In this document: piece after piece, positions 1 through 10,558 of the stretch
Layout: each line of letters starts with the position of its first letter
Position numbering within the stretch: position 1 is the first letter of the stretch
From: Aralia elata
Lineage: Eukaryota > Streptophyta > Magnoliopsida > Apiales > Araliaceae
DNA: 64,000 nucleotides
Assembly: GCA_034770075.1 (NCBI GenBank)
Contig: CM068380.1
Span: 83,660,112 to 83,724,111 of the forward strand
Reading direction: 5' to 3'
Translations under genes and position numbers: made by a program
The notes under the pieces: generated by a model
Databases searched by the model: none
What the model saw: only the letters and a program-made list of their open reading frames with translations
What the model was told of the DNA's origin: nothing

Positions 1-953
1 TCTACCATTCAGGGCACAAGCAAAACTTTCCTAAGCAATATATTGGTTAAATTAGTGCTGCACCAGCCCATACTGTTTGGGCATAAGCATAATTGCCTAG
101 ATAATAAACTAGTGAGGTGCATTTATCTATCACCTATAAGCACCGAATAAAAACAACAGATATTAGAAAAATCAAACATAACACGAAAACATATATTGTT
201 TGGGGAAGTTTACATCAGCAGCATGGGGAACACCGACAATACAAGCAGAAGCAGATGATATTAATCAAAAAATGGTTTGGTCAAATCGACCACCAACAAA
301 TATAGAGAAAATTCAAAATAATTGTATAAACGCATAAAGAGAGAAGGAGAGAGAGAAGACAGAAAGGCAAACATGATTGTTTGGTAACATGTTAGACAGA
401 TACTAGAAGGCAAACGCATATAGGTATATATGTTGACAAACACAAAGTAAGGAAAGCATTTAGTTCAATATAAATGAGTGTAGCTTCTTGACCTAGACAC
501 ATAGTGGATTACTTGTTGACAGAAAGTGAGGCAAAATAGACTGGACCAGTTAGTTTTCAATAGAGTCAAGTTCAATGGTAAAGGAGTCCAGCTGAAGACT
601 ACTCTGCATCAAGCTCATCTCCAGCTTTAGAAGGGCCGTCGAAACTTCAAATCTTCTTTGCATCACATCCCGTAAGATTATCCAAGCCAATTTCTCTTTA
701 CAATTGTAACAAGTCATGAAATAATACCCAAAAATAAAGATTCATATATTACACTGTTTTGATTCCATAATATATTTTGCATAACGAAATATCCTACCAA
801 AAGATTCACAAAGAATAGTGGAAGAAATGAAGTTCTCACCAAAAGGTAAAGAATGTGCAAGAGAAACAAGTGATAAATTCTGGATATAAAAGAAGAAACA
901 GTAAGACTGACAACCCCAGAGTTGTAGTGGGAAAATAGTTTTAACAGGATCAC
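1..953 (-). other. Intron 5 of the nicotinate phosphoribosyltransferase gene (partial)
   Basis: This stretch lies 3' of the donor site that ends exon 5 at 954. The next conserved block of the enzyme should begin with Ser-Asn-Val-Ala-Ala-Gly and I do not find it here, so the intron continues past the left edge. A short minus-strand open stretch around 558-690 is not recognisable as part of this family. No repeat or RNA gene was seen. Confidence 0.6.
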
Positions 954-3629
954 CTTGTAGCATCAAATCCTCCAAGGTAGCAATACTTTGATGCACTTAT
1001 TCCACCATCAGGGCCCTACATGTAAAAGAATATAATCTTTTGTAATTTATTACTTAAATGAGCATTTAAATAATAATTAATAATTGTTATATAGACTACC
1101 TGTGCCCGTCGAAGCCCAAACTCAAGAAGAAGTTTGGACTTCCCAGCAACAAAACGATGCCTTGCAGCATTTGTGGCAACAAGTGAAGCATAATTTATAA
1201 GATTTACATATGGAGTCTCTAGCAGTTGAACCACCTAAAAAAACACCAGAGACTTTAGGAACTATAATGATAAAAGATAAAATTAACACTGAGATGTGCA
1301 TTTCGTTTATAACAATTGAGAGAGGGAAAGAGCTGAGAAGCTTCTCAACAATTAAATGAATCATAACATGCATACTTACAGCTACTGGCCCTTCAACCCT
1401 CATCAAGGGCACCTTTGGGAAGACAACTGACCCCTCAGGAATGGCATATACTTCAACATCAGAACAATCAATTCCTCTAAGATAATCATAGAAGCCATCC
1501 TATAGCACATCAGTAGAAAGTGATTGATGAACTGTTACTCAACTAGCAGAGTCACTGAGTATATAGATTACAAAACAGGAGAAATATGTCTTAAGTGAAG
1601 TTTAGAAGTACACCAGCATAACAAAAACTACAGACTATCAGAAAGTTCTGTCCTTCAAAAAATGGAATTCTTATTTAACATAGGAGCACTTTTGATTAAT
1701 GCCATATGAGGGTGAAAATGAAATTTGACTATATACTCGGTGCAGAGAAAGAATAGAATCGGCTTCTTTTATTTTTCCGTTCTGCAGTATCATGGATCCA
1801 TCTTCCGTTAAGTCAAATATGTTTCAACTTTAGTGCAAAGCTCAGACCATTAAGCTTGCATGTCTTCATCAAACTTTGTTACTCTTCACTTTTCTTGAAG
1901 TGTCCGACACTCGACATTCAGACAGAGTATGGGTGTTGGATACTTCATTTTAGTGTAAAAAATTGACAGAATTGAAGGGTACCCGTGTCGGATCCTTCAA
2001 AATACCCGTGTATGACCGGACACTCCACCTGAGTCCGACTAGACACTCCATCCGAGTCCATATCCGAGCCCATGTAACTTAACTCTCAGGTGATTTGCAA
2101 GTATGCATGAAGATGAAGGAGATACATACCATTGCATGGTATACCATATGCATGCCATTGCACAAGATAATTAACAAAGACGCTCTCGATTTTTGAGAGT
2201 CAGGGTGGTATCCTGTCTTCACACAAAGTTAATTACAATGCCTACTTACGTCACCAGCCAATAACTTTAGATCGTTATACATTTGTACATTTGAACACAT
2301 TTACATATATATGGACACTAACATCCTTTAGCAACAATCCACATCACTATAACTCTGCTCATTCAGCTAAGCATTGTCACAAATTTCTGCAAATAGCACG
2401 TTACTTTAACAATTCTTTTGTTAACAAAATGTTTAAGCAAAACTCCAAAGTCATATTTCATATTCTGCACTATTTCTCACTTCATTATCTATGCCAGAGA
2501 GATTATGAATGAACAATTTATTACGACTGCACAACAACTGATTATACTGAATTGATTTACCTCACATGTAGGAGGCAACGATGCCTGTATAAAAGCAATC
2601 TCTTCTTCCGTAAATTTAAAGTTAGCAATGAACCTAATGCATTCTTCTAGACCAGCAAAAACTGTATATTCACCTCCAAAGGGGTTTTTCCGGAAATATA
2701 AATCAAACCTGAAACATATTAGAGGTTATGAATACGGAAATAATCAGCTCCAAATTTTCAATGCATACAATTAACACAATTAGAGTCTCGGAAACAAATC
2801 ATGATGAACATTCACTTCCTAGCTGCCAATAAGTAGAACTCTGAAATTCACACTCTTTCATTCATTCAAAAGGCTTTATCGAAAAGATGACCATATATGA
2901 TCAACAAAACAATTTGGTTAATTAAAACTTAAAACAACACCATTTCGTCCATTTAACTCTTTCATCAGTATCAATTCTCAAATAGGCAACTGCTTGACTT
3001 AAACAAATCTAAATCTATTCCCAACTATAAATATAGTTAAAGAATCTAAATCAGTTTTGAGTGTGGAAACTAAGCGGTATTATTCAATTCAACTTTTCTA
3101 GCATACAGGATCGTCAAAACAGAAATTACAGTTTATCTTTTCATATATCTTACCTTTACTCGGAAATCAATACTCAGCATCTCTTTATAGTAAAACTATG
3201 AGATATCTAAGCTAAGCTTCCACAAAATTCTTGGGGAAAGAAAAACTGATTTGCAGGCAAATTTCCCAAATAACCAACCCTATACCAATTGAATTGTCCA
3301 TCCTAGCCAGTTTGATGGCATGCATAGTCATGTTTAACAATCAAAAGTGTATGCCAAACAAATTTACTATAATGTATAATCCATTAACAAGAACTCCATC
3401 AAATGAACAAAGAATTAAAAATAAAAAAAAAGCAATTTTGGTTATTGTGAGAGAGAAAACAGGAGACCCACACAGCACGCTCGTTATGCTTGCCGGCTTT
3501 CCAGTAAGCATAGGCCATAGTGAACTGATAGAGATCTGTAAGGATAGGTGTCACCATTGGATTGGTCGGTCCAGGTATAACCCCTGGCCGATTCTCTTCA
3601 GCTTTCAGGCCGTTAGCTTTGCCGTCCAT
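954..3629 (-). CDS. NAPRT: Nicotinate phosphoribosyltransferase, N-terminal part (gene runs off the left edge)
   Basis: Coding exons on the minus strand: 3629-3472, 2708-2561, 1499-1380, 1234-1100 and 1015-954. Together they encode about 207 residues, starting MDGKANG and including TPILTDLYQFTMAYAYWKAG, RKNPFGGEYTVFAGLEE, YDYLRGIDCSDVEVYAIPEG, VPLMRVEGPVA, ATNAARHRFVAGKSKLLLEF and the substrate-binding block GLRRAQGPDGG followed by YLGGFDAT. These are signature blocks of the plant enzyme that joins nicotinate to PRPP with ATP, giving nicotinate mononucleotide in the cytosolic NAD salvage (Preiss-Handler) pathway. All five exons join in frame at GT-AG sites. The last exon ends inside the Ser codon that normally follows FDAT. 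The remaining half or more of the protein is outside the window. The gene is divergent from the CCCH gene. The start is the ATG at 3629, just upstream of the first conserved block. Ortholog class NAPRT1/NAPRT2 is not resolved. Confidence 0.93.
1870..2070. repeat. Dispersed repeat with gtgtccgacac / cccgtgtcgg motifs
   Basis: Intron 3 of the NAPRT gene contains a cluster of related short motifs in both orientations (gtgtccgacac, acccgtgtcgg, tacccgtgtatgaccggacac, gagtccgact, gagtccatatccgag). This kind of sequence is common in plant introns as a decayed transposon piece. I cannot give ends or a family. Confidence 0.35.
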
Positions 3630-4399
3630 TCTTTCTTAATAACAATGATTCTAGGGTTTCCCTTTTCCCACTCCAAAAATCTGCAATTCTCTCTGTTTTT
3701 AATACTTATAAATGTTATATATATAAATACACAGAGATGATCGAGCTTTGGTGGTGTAAGAGGAGAGGGGAGGAGAGAGAAAAAGACAGAGATAGAAGTT
3801 GTTGAGACCGTTAAAAACAAAGGGATGAAGGAGATACCAACAAACAAACACTAGTGGTGTGGTGGTGGCGGGGAGGGATATAACGCATAAACATAACAGT
3901 CGTACTTATACTATACATACATCTCCCAATTGATTTCAGACCCTCTGAGTTTACCATACGTCACGTCAAAAGGACCAGACCAGTTCCCAACTTGATTGAT
4001 TTCAGAGTTTACTATACGTCACGTCTCAAAAAGAAGGATGTTTTGATAATAAAAGATTAATATAAAAAATAATACTATAAAATTATGTGTAAAATAATAA
4101 TTAATTATAACTATTAAATTCTTATAATTATTAAATTTATAATTATAATTCAATACTATTATTTTATTTTATTTTTGTAGCCTGTCATCGTAACCTTACT
4201 ATGTTACTCTACAAAAATATATAAAGGGACTGGCCGGGTACTTAAGTTAGATAGTCAATTATTTTCTCTACATTCATGGCGCTTATTATTGTATTCTCAT
4301 TCTACATTTAATATATTCATTATCATTTCTTTTCTTAGTTAATGCACCTTTTACGGCGCATTTACTCCATTTTTTTCTTTCGTACCATAATTACTAAAA

Positions 4400-4593
4400 G
4401 GAATTTCTTAACATGTGCTCTTAGGGCACATGCTAAGCACACGGTTCAAGAGAATATTCTCTTGAATTATGTGCATATTCCCTTAATTTCTGCATTTGCA
4501 CCATCTTCAAGGGAATATGCACACAGATTAAGAGAATATTATCTTGAAAAGTGTGCTTAGCATGTGCCCTAAGGGCACATGTTAAGAGGACCC
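4400..4593. mobile_element. MITE family A, copy 1 (MULE-type foldback element)
   Basis: This element of about 190 bp folds back on itself. The left arm reads cttaacatgtgctcttaggg and the right arm ccctaagggcacatgttaag. Inside are further inverted blocks: agcacacggttcaagagaat faces a mirrored counterpart around 4530-4560. Two more copies occur at 32272-32443 and 52696-52888. This copy has the same orientation as the 52.7-kb copy. The flanks attactaaa and attattaaa may be a diverged 9-bp target duplication, but the right end is uncertain by about 4 bp. Confidence 0.8.
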
Positions 4594-4689
4594 GATTATT
4601 ATTAAACTTTTTTCAGGTTTTAAAAAAAAATCACAGTAACTAAAAAGCATAGTGTGAGTTATACATATTTGATCATGACATATAAATTT

Positions 4690-4985
4690 ATTTCATCCGT
4701 CCAAAATATAAAATTATTATTGATTTTTTTAAATCAATTTAAAATATTTTTAAAGTCAAAATAGACATGATATTTAAAAAAAAAAAAAAATTAAGCAAGA
4801 CAATAATAAATATTATAAAATAGTTAAAAAGTATTACTTATTGTAAGATTTAATTGTTTCATAATTCTCAATAAATCATCTCATTTTTGAGTTTGAAATA
4901 TCTTAATTTGACTTTCAAAAATCGATAATAATATTATAATTAAAAACATAAGAAGTTTTTTTTCTTCTATATTCCAAACATTTAA
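4690..4985. mobile_element. MITE family B, copy 1
   Basis: Terminal blocks read ccgtccaaaatataaaatta on the left and a mirrored version ending ttccaaac on the right. The subterminal parts are inverted versions of each other: attgatttttttaaatcaa with aatatttttaaa on the left, and tttgactttcaaaaatcgat on the right. Related copies occur near 20693, 51408, 51826 and 54145. The ends are approximate. Confidence 0.5.
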
Positions 4986-5339
4986 AATACTAGCTTATAA
5001 CAGTGATAATTAATTTAATAATGTACAGTATCTATAATTTCTTTAATACATATATTTACCATTCACATATGATAAAATTTTATTCTAATTATTTATTGTA
5101 TTTTCAGAATAAATTTTGTTGCGGGTGTAATCTATATCTATTTAACATATCACACATTTTTTATTTATTATTTCGACGACTAAACACGTTGATTGCATGA
5201 AATATGTGAAATTTAAATTCATATTTAGTTAAAAATTTAAATTTTATAATTAAGTTGATATTAATTAAAACGTATATGTGGGAATAAAGTTGACTTGGTA
5301 AATGCAAGTATTCACAGCGTACGCTAAATAGCCGACGAT

Positions 5340-5431
5340 GCCCCCGACTCAATTCTTGTATTCAAGAACTCCTCCTGTACGCTGGATACTCGAACAGAGA
5401 ATTATCTTCATCGATCTCTCTTCAGTAGCAG
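5340..5431 (+). other. Inferred 5' UTR exon of the CCCH zinc-finger gene
   Basis: A good donor site (agtagcag then gtgagttcg) ends this exon at 5431. The matching acceptor is at 11396 (tttttcctgcag), 64 bases before the start codon. The left end at about 5340 is a guess. Upstream sequence is AT-rich, with a local rise in GC and CT from here on, as expected of a plant 5' UTR. Inference only; no transcript data. Confidence 0.45.
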
Positions 5432-7056
5432 GTGAGTTCGCTTTAAGTTTCTCCCATCCAAAAGTTAGGGTTTCTGTTACTTATTATAATGGATTGAGTT
5501 AGATTATTTTTCCAACATCAAATCTCACCTTTTTCATTATTGTTATTATTATTATCAGTTTTTCTATTAAGCAACCACCTCGAACTCGAAGTCTATTTGA
5601 TTTACTCCCTCTTATTTGTTTCGTAAATACTTTGATTCGTTTATGGGAAAACGAAGGGAACAATGAGATGAAAAAGCAGCAACTTTTTTATTTTATTTTA
5701 TTTTATGAAAAGATTCGAGATTTTGATTTATTTGCTTTTCCTCTTCATATTGGATTGGAAGACTGTTTGTTGTGCTTATTGTGTTATGATCGGTCAATTT
5801 ATATATTGATTTTGAAGACCCATAACCTTAACTGCATAGTCTGCATGTATTTTTGGGTTGCATTAGTTTTTGATATTGCAAGTATTGCTTGTAGAATTTG
5901 AATGACTTTTCAGACTGGTTTATGTGGATTTTGTGTTTCTTGTGAGGTGGTTGTTTGCATAGTCATACTTTTGAATACATATCAGTGGTATATTTTCTGA
6001 AGCTTAGCTTTGTAACGGATTTCAGGCTTATGTATGCATACAGGCACATATGTTGGAACGTATGCTGATCAATTGTTGATTGATATGAGCTTATAGGGAC
6101 TACTCAACTTCCACTCTTTGACAGTGTTGGAGTGGGTGATACAGTCTAATTAACTCTGTAGCTTTTTGGAAAATTAGGTTGTATACAACTTCTCAACAGT
6201 ATTGAGAAAATACTTTTCTAATCTGCTACAAAGGAATTCCTACAATCTTTTTCTTGGCTCATATGGAGAATTACATAATTATTTGCTTGTGTAACTGAAG
6301 GAAAGGGAATAAATTGGAGAGAGAATAAGGCACACGTCTTGTTTGGATAACTAATATGGAAACGAAAGGAAAATATAGTTGTTGACTATCCTATCTTTTC
6401 AGAAGAGAATGATAGAGCATTTTCAGGAATTCTAGCTTTGGGAGGTTTCAGAGGAACATCAATACCACCTATCTTACTTTGATCTCTAAAAAAGGAGGGG
6501 TAAAAGACGTTCATGATTTTAAGGGCAGCGTGTATATAATTCTGTCAAGGCCCTTTCCTTATTCTTTGGAAGGTTGTAGCCTTGGTATTTTGGAGACCTC
6601 GTGAGGAAGGCAGATTTTAGATAATTCTATGGTTGAGAAAGAATGTTTCGAAGCTATAATTCAGTGGGGACGTCCATGAGTGATTTGCAAGTTGGATTTA
6701 AAAAGCCTATAATCACGCAATCTGGGATTTTCTTCTCTATTTGTTTCAGAGCATGGGATTTGGTTAAAGACGTTTAGTATGGATTCGAGCTTGTATTTCT
6801 TAGTGAAATTCTCTGTGTTGATTAATGGTTCACCCAAAGATTTTTCTCTTTACCCGACATTTAGATGGGCGAGGCACAAGGATTCTATGTCAGCATAATT
6901 ATTCATTATTGTGATGGAGGTCTTTTGTCATTTGACGGAAGGGCAGTGGAGGCCGATTGGATTGGGGGTGTTTAGGTAGGGAATGGAGATTCAAACATGA
7001 TCACACATTTTCCTTTTAGGGATCTGTGATTTTATGCAAGGCGGAAGAATAGTTAT

Positions 7057-8168
7057 TAAAGCCGGACTGGCCGGTTCAACTGGTTGGACCGGGAACTGGA
7101 GCCTAGGCCGGTCTAATTTCAATAATATACCAGATGTACATCTGAACCGTGATGAACTGCTCGAACCGGACGATTTCTTAAAAAGTCAGTGAACTGGTCG
7201 GCTAAGAAAGAACCGGTCCGATTCAGTTCAGCTTTTGGAAAAGACAACTTTGCCATTATCTTAGTAATTTATTTTCATAAAATCAAAGGTATTCATCTAA
7301 AATGAGAGAAATATCAAAGGAAAAACTTAGCCTTTTCTAAAATTCTATCCATCTGATTGAACTCATCTTAGAAGCTAAAGGATACCCGTGTTGAGTTTGG
7401 GTCGTCATCTTTGTGTTGTGCAATTTGATGATTGTGCTCCATTATATTCGAACTATATAATCATTTGAGATGAAAAAAAAAATTAAACTAAGAACACAAT
7501 AGTAGAAGATTGAAGAAGATAAAAAAGTTCGTAATCAATAGTAAGAGAAGATGAAAAAGATGGATTATATCCGTTGCTAGATAGATAGAGAGAGGGAGAG
7601 AGAATGTGAAGGAGATGGGGCAAATGAAGGGAATGTGGGAAATTAAAAATGAAGAAGGGATTAACTATAAAATATGCCAAAGCATATTCTCTTTTGACTA
7701 ATTATATACCATATAAGTGATATATGTGGGCCTACTCTTGCATAAAGTTTGACTGTTACTTGTAATTGTTTTATTCGTATTATGCATTAAAGGTGAAGGT
7801 AAAATAGATCAAAACAATTGAATTGATATGTTTGTATTCATTAACAAATTTATTAACATTATTTCACTCATTAATATGTTTTTCTATTTTTTGTGATACT
7901 TTTTTATTCATTGATATTATCAATATATTTTTTAATTCTTTTATTCTTTTTAAAATTTTAAATTTTAGGTAAAGGCTTTTTTTCTTTTGTTTTTTGTTTT
8001 CTTTCAATTTATTTACTATTTGGTAGAGTTATATCATTATTGGTCTCTAGTAAAACTATGTCTTTCTAAGATACATTGTATGATTTTGTACTTCATATTA
8101 GTATTTATCATATAAAATATTTTTTTAAAAAATTAAATCCAGCCGGTTTGATCTCCGGTCCGGTTCTG
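7057..8168. mobile_element. Non-autonomous hAT-type element with 8-bp target duplication
   Basis: The ends are imperfect inverted repeats rich in ccgg: taaagccggactggccggtt at the left, and gatctccggtccggttctg at the right, whose reverse complement begins cagaaccggaccgg. The flanks are atagttat (7049-7056) and ataattat (8169-8176), 7 of 8 identical, as expected for a hAT target duplication. LINE reverse-transcriptase sequence continues on both sides. The interior has no transposase; it includes an AG-rich part (7500-7640) and AT-rich sequence. Confidence 0.75.
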
Positions 8169-8541
8169 ATAATTATGGGCGGAAGAGCAACTACGTTTTT
8201 GAAGTTCACTTGTGTTTTAAATCTGTTTGGTGTGTGGAAGTTAATGCGTGCAATAGTATTTTCTATCTTGTGTTGATGTGCTGAGGTGAAATTCCTTAGC
8301 AGAGCCATTTTGGTGCCAGATGGGGTTTTTTCCAGCTTCTTATTTTAGGACTTCCTTTAGGAGAAAGTATAAGACAAAGGAAACATGGTCGCATATGGTG
8401 GAAAGTTACGAGATGAGGTTATTAGGACAAACATTGAGTTATTGTTCTAAGTGGGAGTATCGTTTTATCAAGAGCTTCCTTTCAAATTTTCAAACCTATA
8501 ATTTGTCCACGGTTTTTTCCCAACTTTTATCAAGCGTCCCT

Positions 8542-8781
8542 CCACTATTTCGGATAGTATTTATGGTTCTACCTTTTTCTTAGCAACAGGCTTTCATGGG
8601 TTTCATGTGATTATAGGTACTCTTTTCTCGATCATATGTGGTATTCGCCAATATCTTGATCATCTGACCAAGGAGCATCACGTTGGTTTTGAAGCAGCAG
8701 CATGGTACTGGCATTTTGTAGAGTGTAGACGCGGTTCGGTTATTTCCATTTGTCTCTATCTATTGGTGGGGAGGTATATGA
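8542..8781 (+). pseudogene. cox3: Nuclear fragment of mitochondrial cox3 (NUMT), 3' end of the gene
   Basis: The stretch translates, with one frame change, to the C-terminal part of cytochrome c oxidase subunit III: ISDSIYGSTFFLATGFHGFH, then VIIGTLFSIICGIRQYLDHL, TKEHHVGFEAAAWYWHFV, and finally a frame-shifted version of VSIYWWGGI with the stop at 8779-8781. The run after WYWHFV is corrupted (gagtgtagacgcggttcgg). The fragment is flanked on both sides by LINE reverse-transcriptase sequence (SNFQTYNLSTVF before, KLMRDF after), so it inserted into, or was patched into, the LINE. It is too short and broken to function. Left junction uncertain by a few bases; right junction lies between 8781 and about 8800. 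Confidence 0.88.
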
Positions 8782-9639
8782 AGGAACAGATCAGTGGATT
8801 GAGGAATTGGGAAAATTAATGAGAGATTTGATTTTCTAACGAGGGAGGTTGGAATACTATTTAATGAAATAGGATCGGGTCAGTCTCCAATGAAGCAAGA
8901 GGGATTGGGATTAAAGATCTTGCCTTTTTAATTCGGCCCTCCTTAGTAAGTTATGGTGGAGGTTCGTAGTGGAACACTTTAATTTTTTTTTGAGGAACAG
9001 AGTGGTTTTAGTCAATTTAGGCAGCAATTGGGGTATGAATAATATGAAGGGTCTATATGGAGTTGGTTTGTGATAGCTCGGAGATGGGAAACTTTACATC
9101 AATTTGTATCCTATCTATAAGGTGGGTGAAGTATTGAGGATTAGATTTTGGCGTGATCTGTCAGTTGTAGATCATTAGTTTGATGGATAGTTTACATAAT
9201 CTATTTGTCGTTGTGGTTGACAAGACAACTTTTATTTTGTCTCTATGTTCTTCTATAAAAGATGGCATGTGTTATAAAAGATGGTCTTAATAAACTGATG
9301 ACACTTATTAGGGCAGAACAAGATGATTTTAGCAATTCCAAGGCTGGAGATACTTGTACTGTTGTCAATCTTGTTTCTCAGTCATATGATGTGTCCATTA
9401 AAGTGGAAAATCCCGAACTTCTACGAGTTGAAACCGAGATAGCGTGACGCCAGCAAATTGAGGAAAATGTTGAAGTTTATTTTGAGTTATTCATCACCGA
9501 AGAGAAGATGGTTTGAGAAGTTGATAATGTTGAGTTCATCATTCTGGTTAATCTACAACATCTAACGCCTTTGAATGCAAAAATAGTGCTATCATAATTT
9601 ATCTTGTGAATAATTTTTAATACATTTCGTGTGAAGATC

Positions 9640-10020
9640 TTTAAGATGTCCACATATTGTGTCTTGTGCGGAGGAGTTAAAGGATTATTCTAGCATATTA
9701 CAGAACTTGAGGTCGAGTTTTTTCCGGCCGCGGGAGGATGATGGGAACCAGAAATCAAGAGCAAAGAAAAGACTTCTTATAATTACTATGTGGAATTTTT
9801 ATTATGTTTAATACGAGAGTATTATATTTATTAGAAAATATTATTATCCAAATAGGTATTTTAATCGTTTAGTACTTTTACCGTTCTTCATTGTAATATT
9901 TGGGTTTTGAGTCTCTTTAAATGGTGTTGTAATCCTCACAAGATTATTATTCCACATATTATATTATTGGTAATTGATATTGAGTTATGAGCTATTTTAT
10001 AGTGGTGTGCAGAGCATCAC
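9640..10020 (+). mobile_element. Possible 3' remnant of an LTR retroelement
   Basis: The segment includes ggaggagttaaaggattatt, ttttttccggccgcgggagg and a following AT-rich stretch ending near gagcatcacccaag. It resembles the junction between the polyprotein end and the 3' LTR of plant Ty3-type elements. No long open frame and no second LTR was found. Weak call. Confidence 0.25.
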
Positions 10021-10318
10021 CCAAGTAAAAGATCTTTGGGGTCACTAGGTGCGGAATCTCACCAAGCTAATTTCCATTGTTTTTCAATTGTTCCATACAA
10101 TTATTTTTCTCAAAATTGTCCTACATCAATTAGTATACCTATTAGAAAAAGGAAAAGGGAAAAAAAAGAAGAAGAAGAAGAAGAAAAGAATGATACAGGA
10201 TTTTCCTTGTGAATTCAATGCGAATTACCTCAACTTGGACGAACTCCACTTGGTGAATTTCTTTTGATAATTAGTTGTGAGTTGGCCTTCATCTATCATG
10301 TATTCATACGCACACTAA

Positions 10319-10558
10319 CTAAAAGTTTATTAGGAAGCAACCATCTTGTGGTAATTGAGAGTTACTTTCTGGGAGTGATCTGGTTGATAGAAGTTTACTG
10401 TACACGAAGAAAGTTGGAAAACCAACAGAAAGATTCGATTCTGACTTTGTAGAGCCAGTGCCGTTGTTGCCTGCGCGTAGGGCCGTCCCCCACTCTCGTC
10501 CCGGGGCGCTAACGAGCTTTTGTTTTTGGAACAGACGACAGTGTTTTGCTAACGCCAT
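10319..10558 (-). other. GC-rich patch with a 79-codon open frame, possibly organellar DNA
   Basis: Within an otherwise AT-rich intron, 10440-10520 is conspicuously GC-rich (gtagggccgtcccccactct, tcgtcccggggcgctaacga). The minus strand is open for 79 codons (MALAKHCRLFQKQ to GCFLINF). I do not recognise the protein. Composition and the nearby cox3 fragment make a mitochondrial origin plausible but unproven. There is no start context, homology or splice evidence for a real gene. Confidence 0.25.

Larger units (their letters stand above)
3630..5339. other. Divergent intergenic region between NAPRT and the CCCH zinc-finger gene
   Basis: About 1.7 kb separates the NAPRT start codon from the inferred first exon of the CCCH gene, so it should hold both promoters. 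The part nearest NAPRT (3700-3860) is purine-rich on the plus strand (CT-rich on the NAPRT strand) and carries a TATA-like run around 3713-3727. The remainder is AT-rich and contains one copy of each MITE family (4400-4593 and about 4690-4985). No gene was recognised. Confidence 0.6.
6395..9240 (+). mobile_element. Degenerate LINE (non-LTR retrotransposon), reverse-transcriptase region
   Basis: Translations in shifting frames give recognisable pieces of a plant L1-type reverse transcriptase in the right order: SKKGGVKDVHDF (about 6490), a relic of the KAYDHVNWDFL block (about 6700), VKFSVLINGSP (about 6810), LFIIVMEV (about 6900), a degraded FADD region (about 7010), then FPASY and RRKYKTKETWSHMVESYEMR (8320-8410), SNFQTYNLSTVF (8490-8520), KLMRDF (8810) and GIGIKDLAF (8910-8930). 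Stops and frameshifts are frequent, so it is long dead. It lies in the same orientation as the host gene. Two later insertions interrupt it: a hAT MITE and a cox3 fragment. Confidence 0.8.

Noticed and set aside
558..690. Minus-strand open stretch (RDVMQRRFEVSTALLKLEM) within NAPRT intron 5
   Set aside because: It does not match the next block expected of nicotinate phosphoribosyltransferase and I know no family for it; too short to call.
3231..3740. 169-codon plus-strand frame opposite NAPRT exon 1
   Set aside because: It is antisense to a well-supported exon and has no family resemblance.
9262..9447. 61-codon plus-strand frame (MACVIKDGLNKLM) just after the LINE
   Set aside because: No recognised domain and no splice support. 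It lies among transposon remnants.
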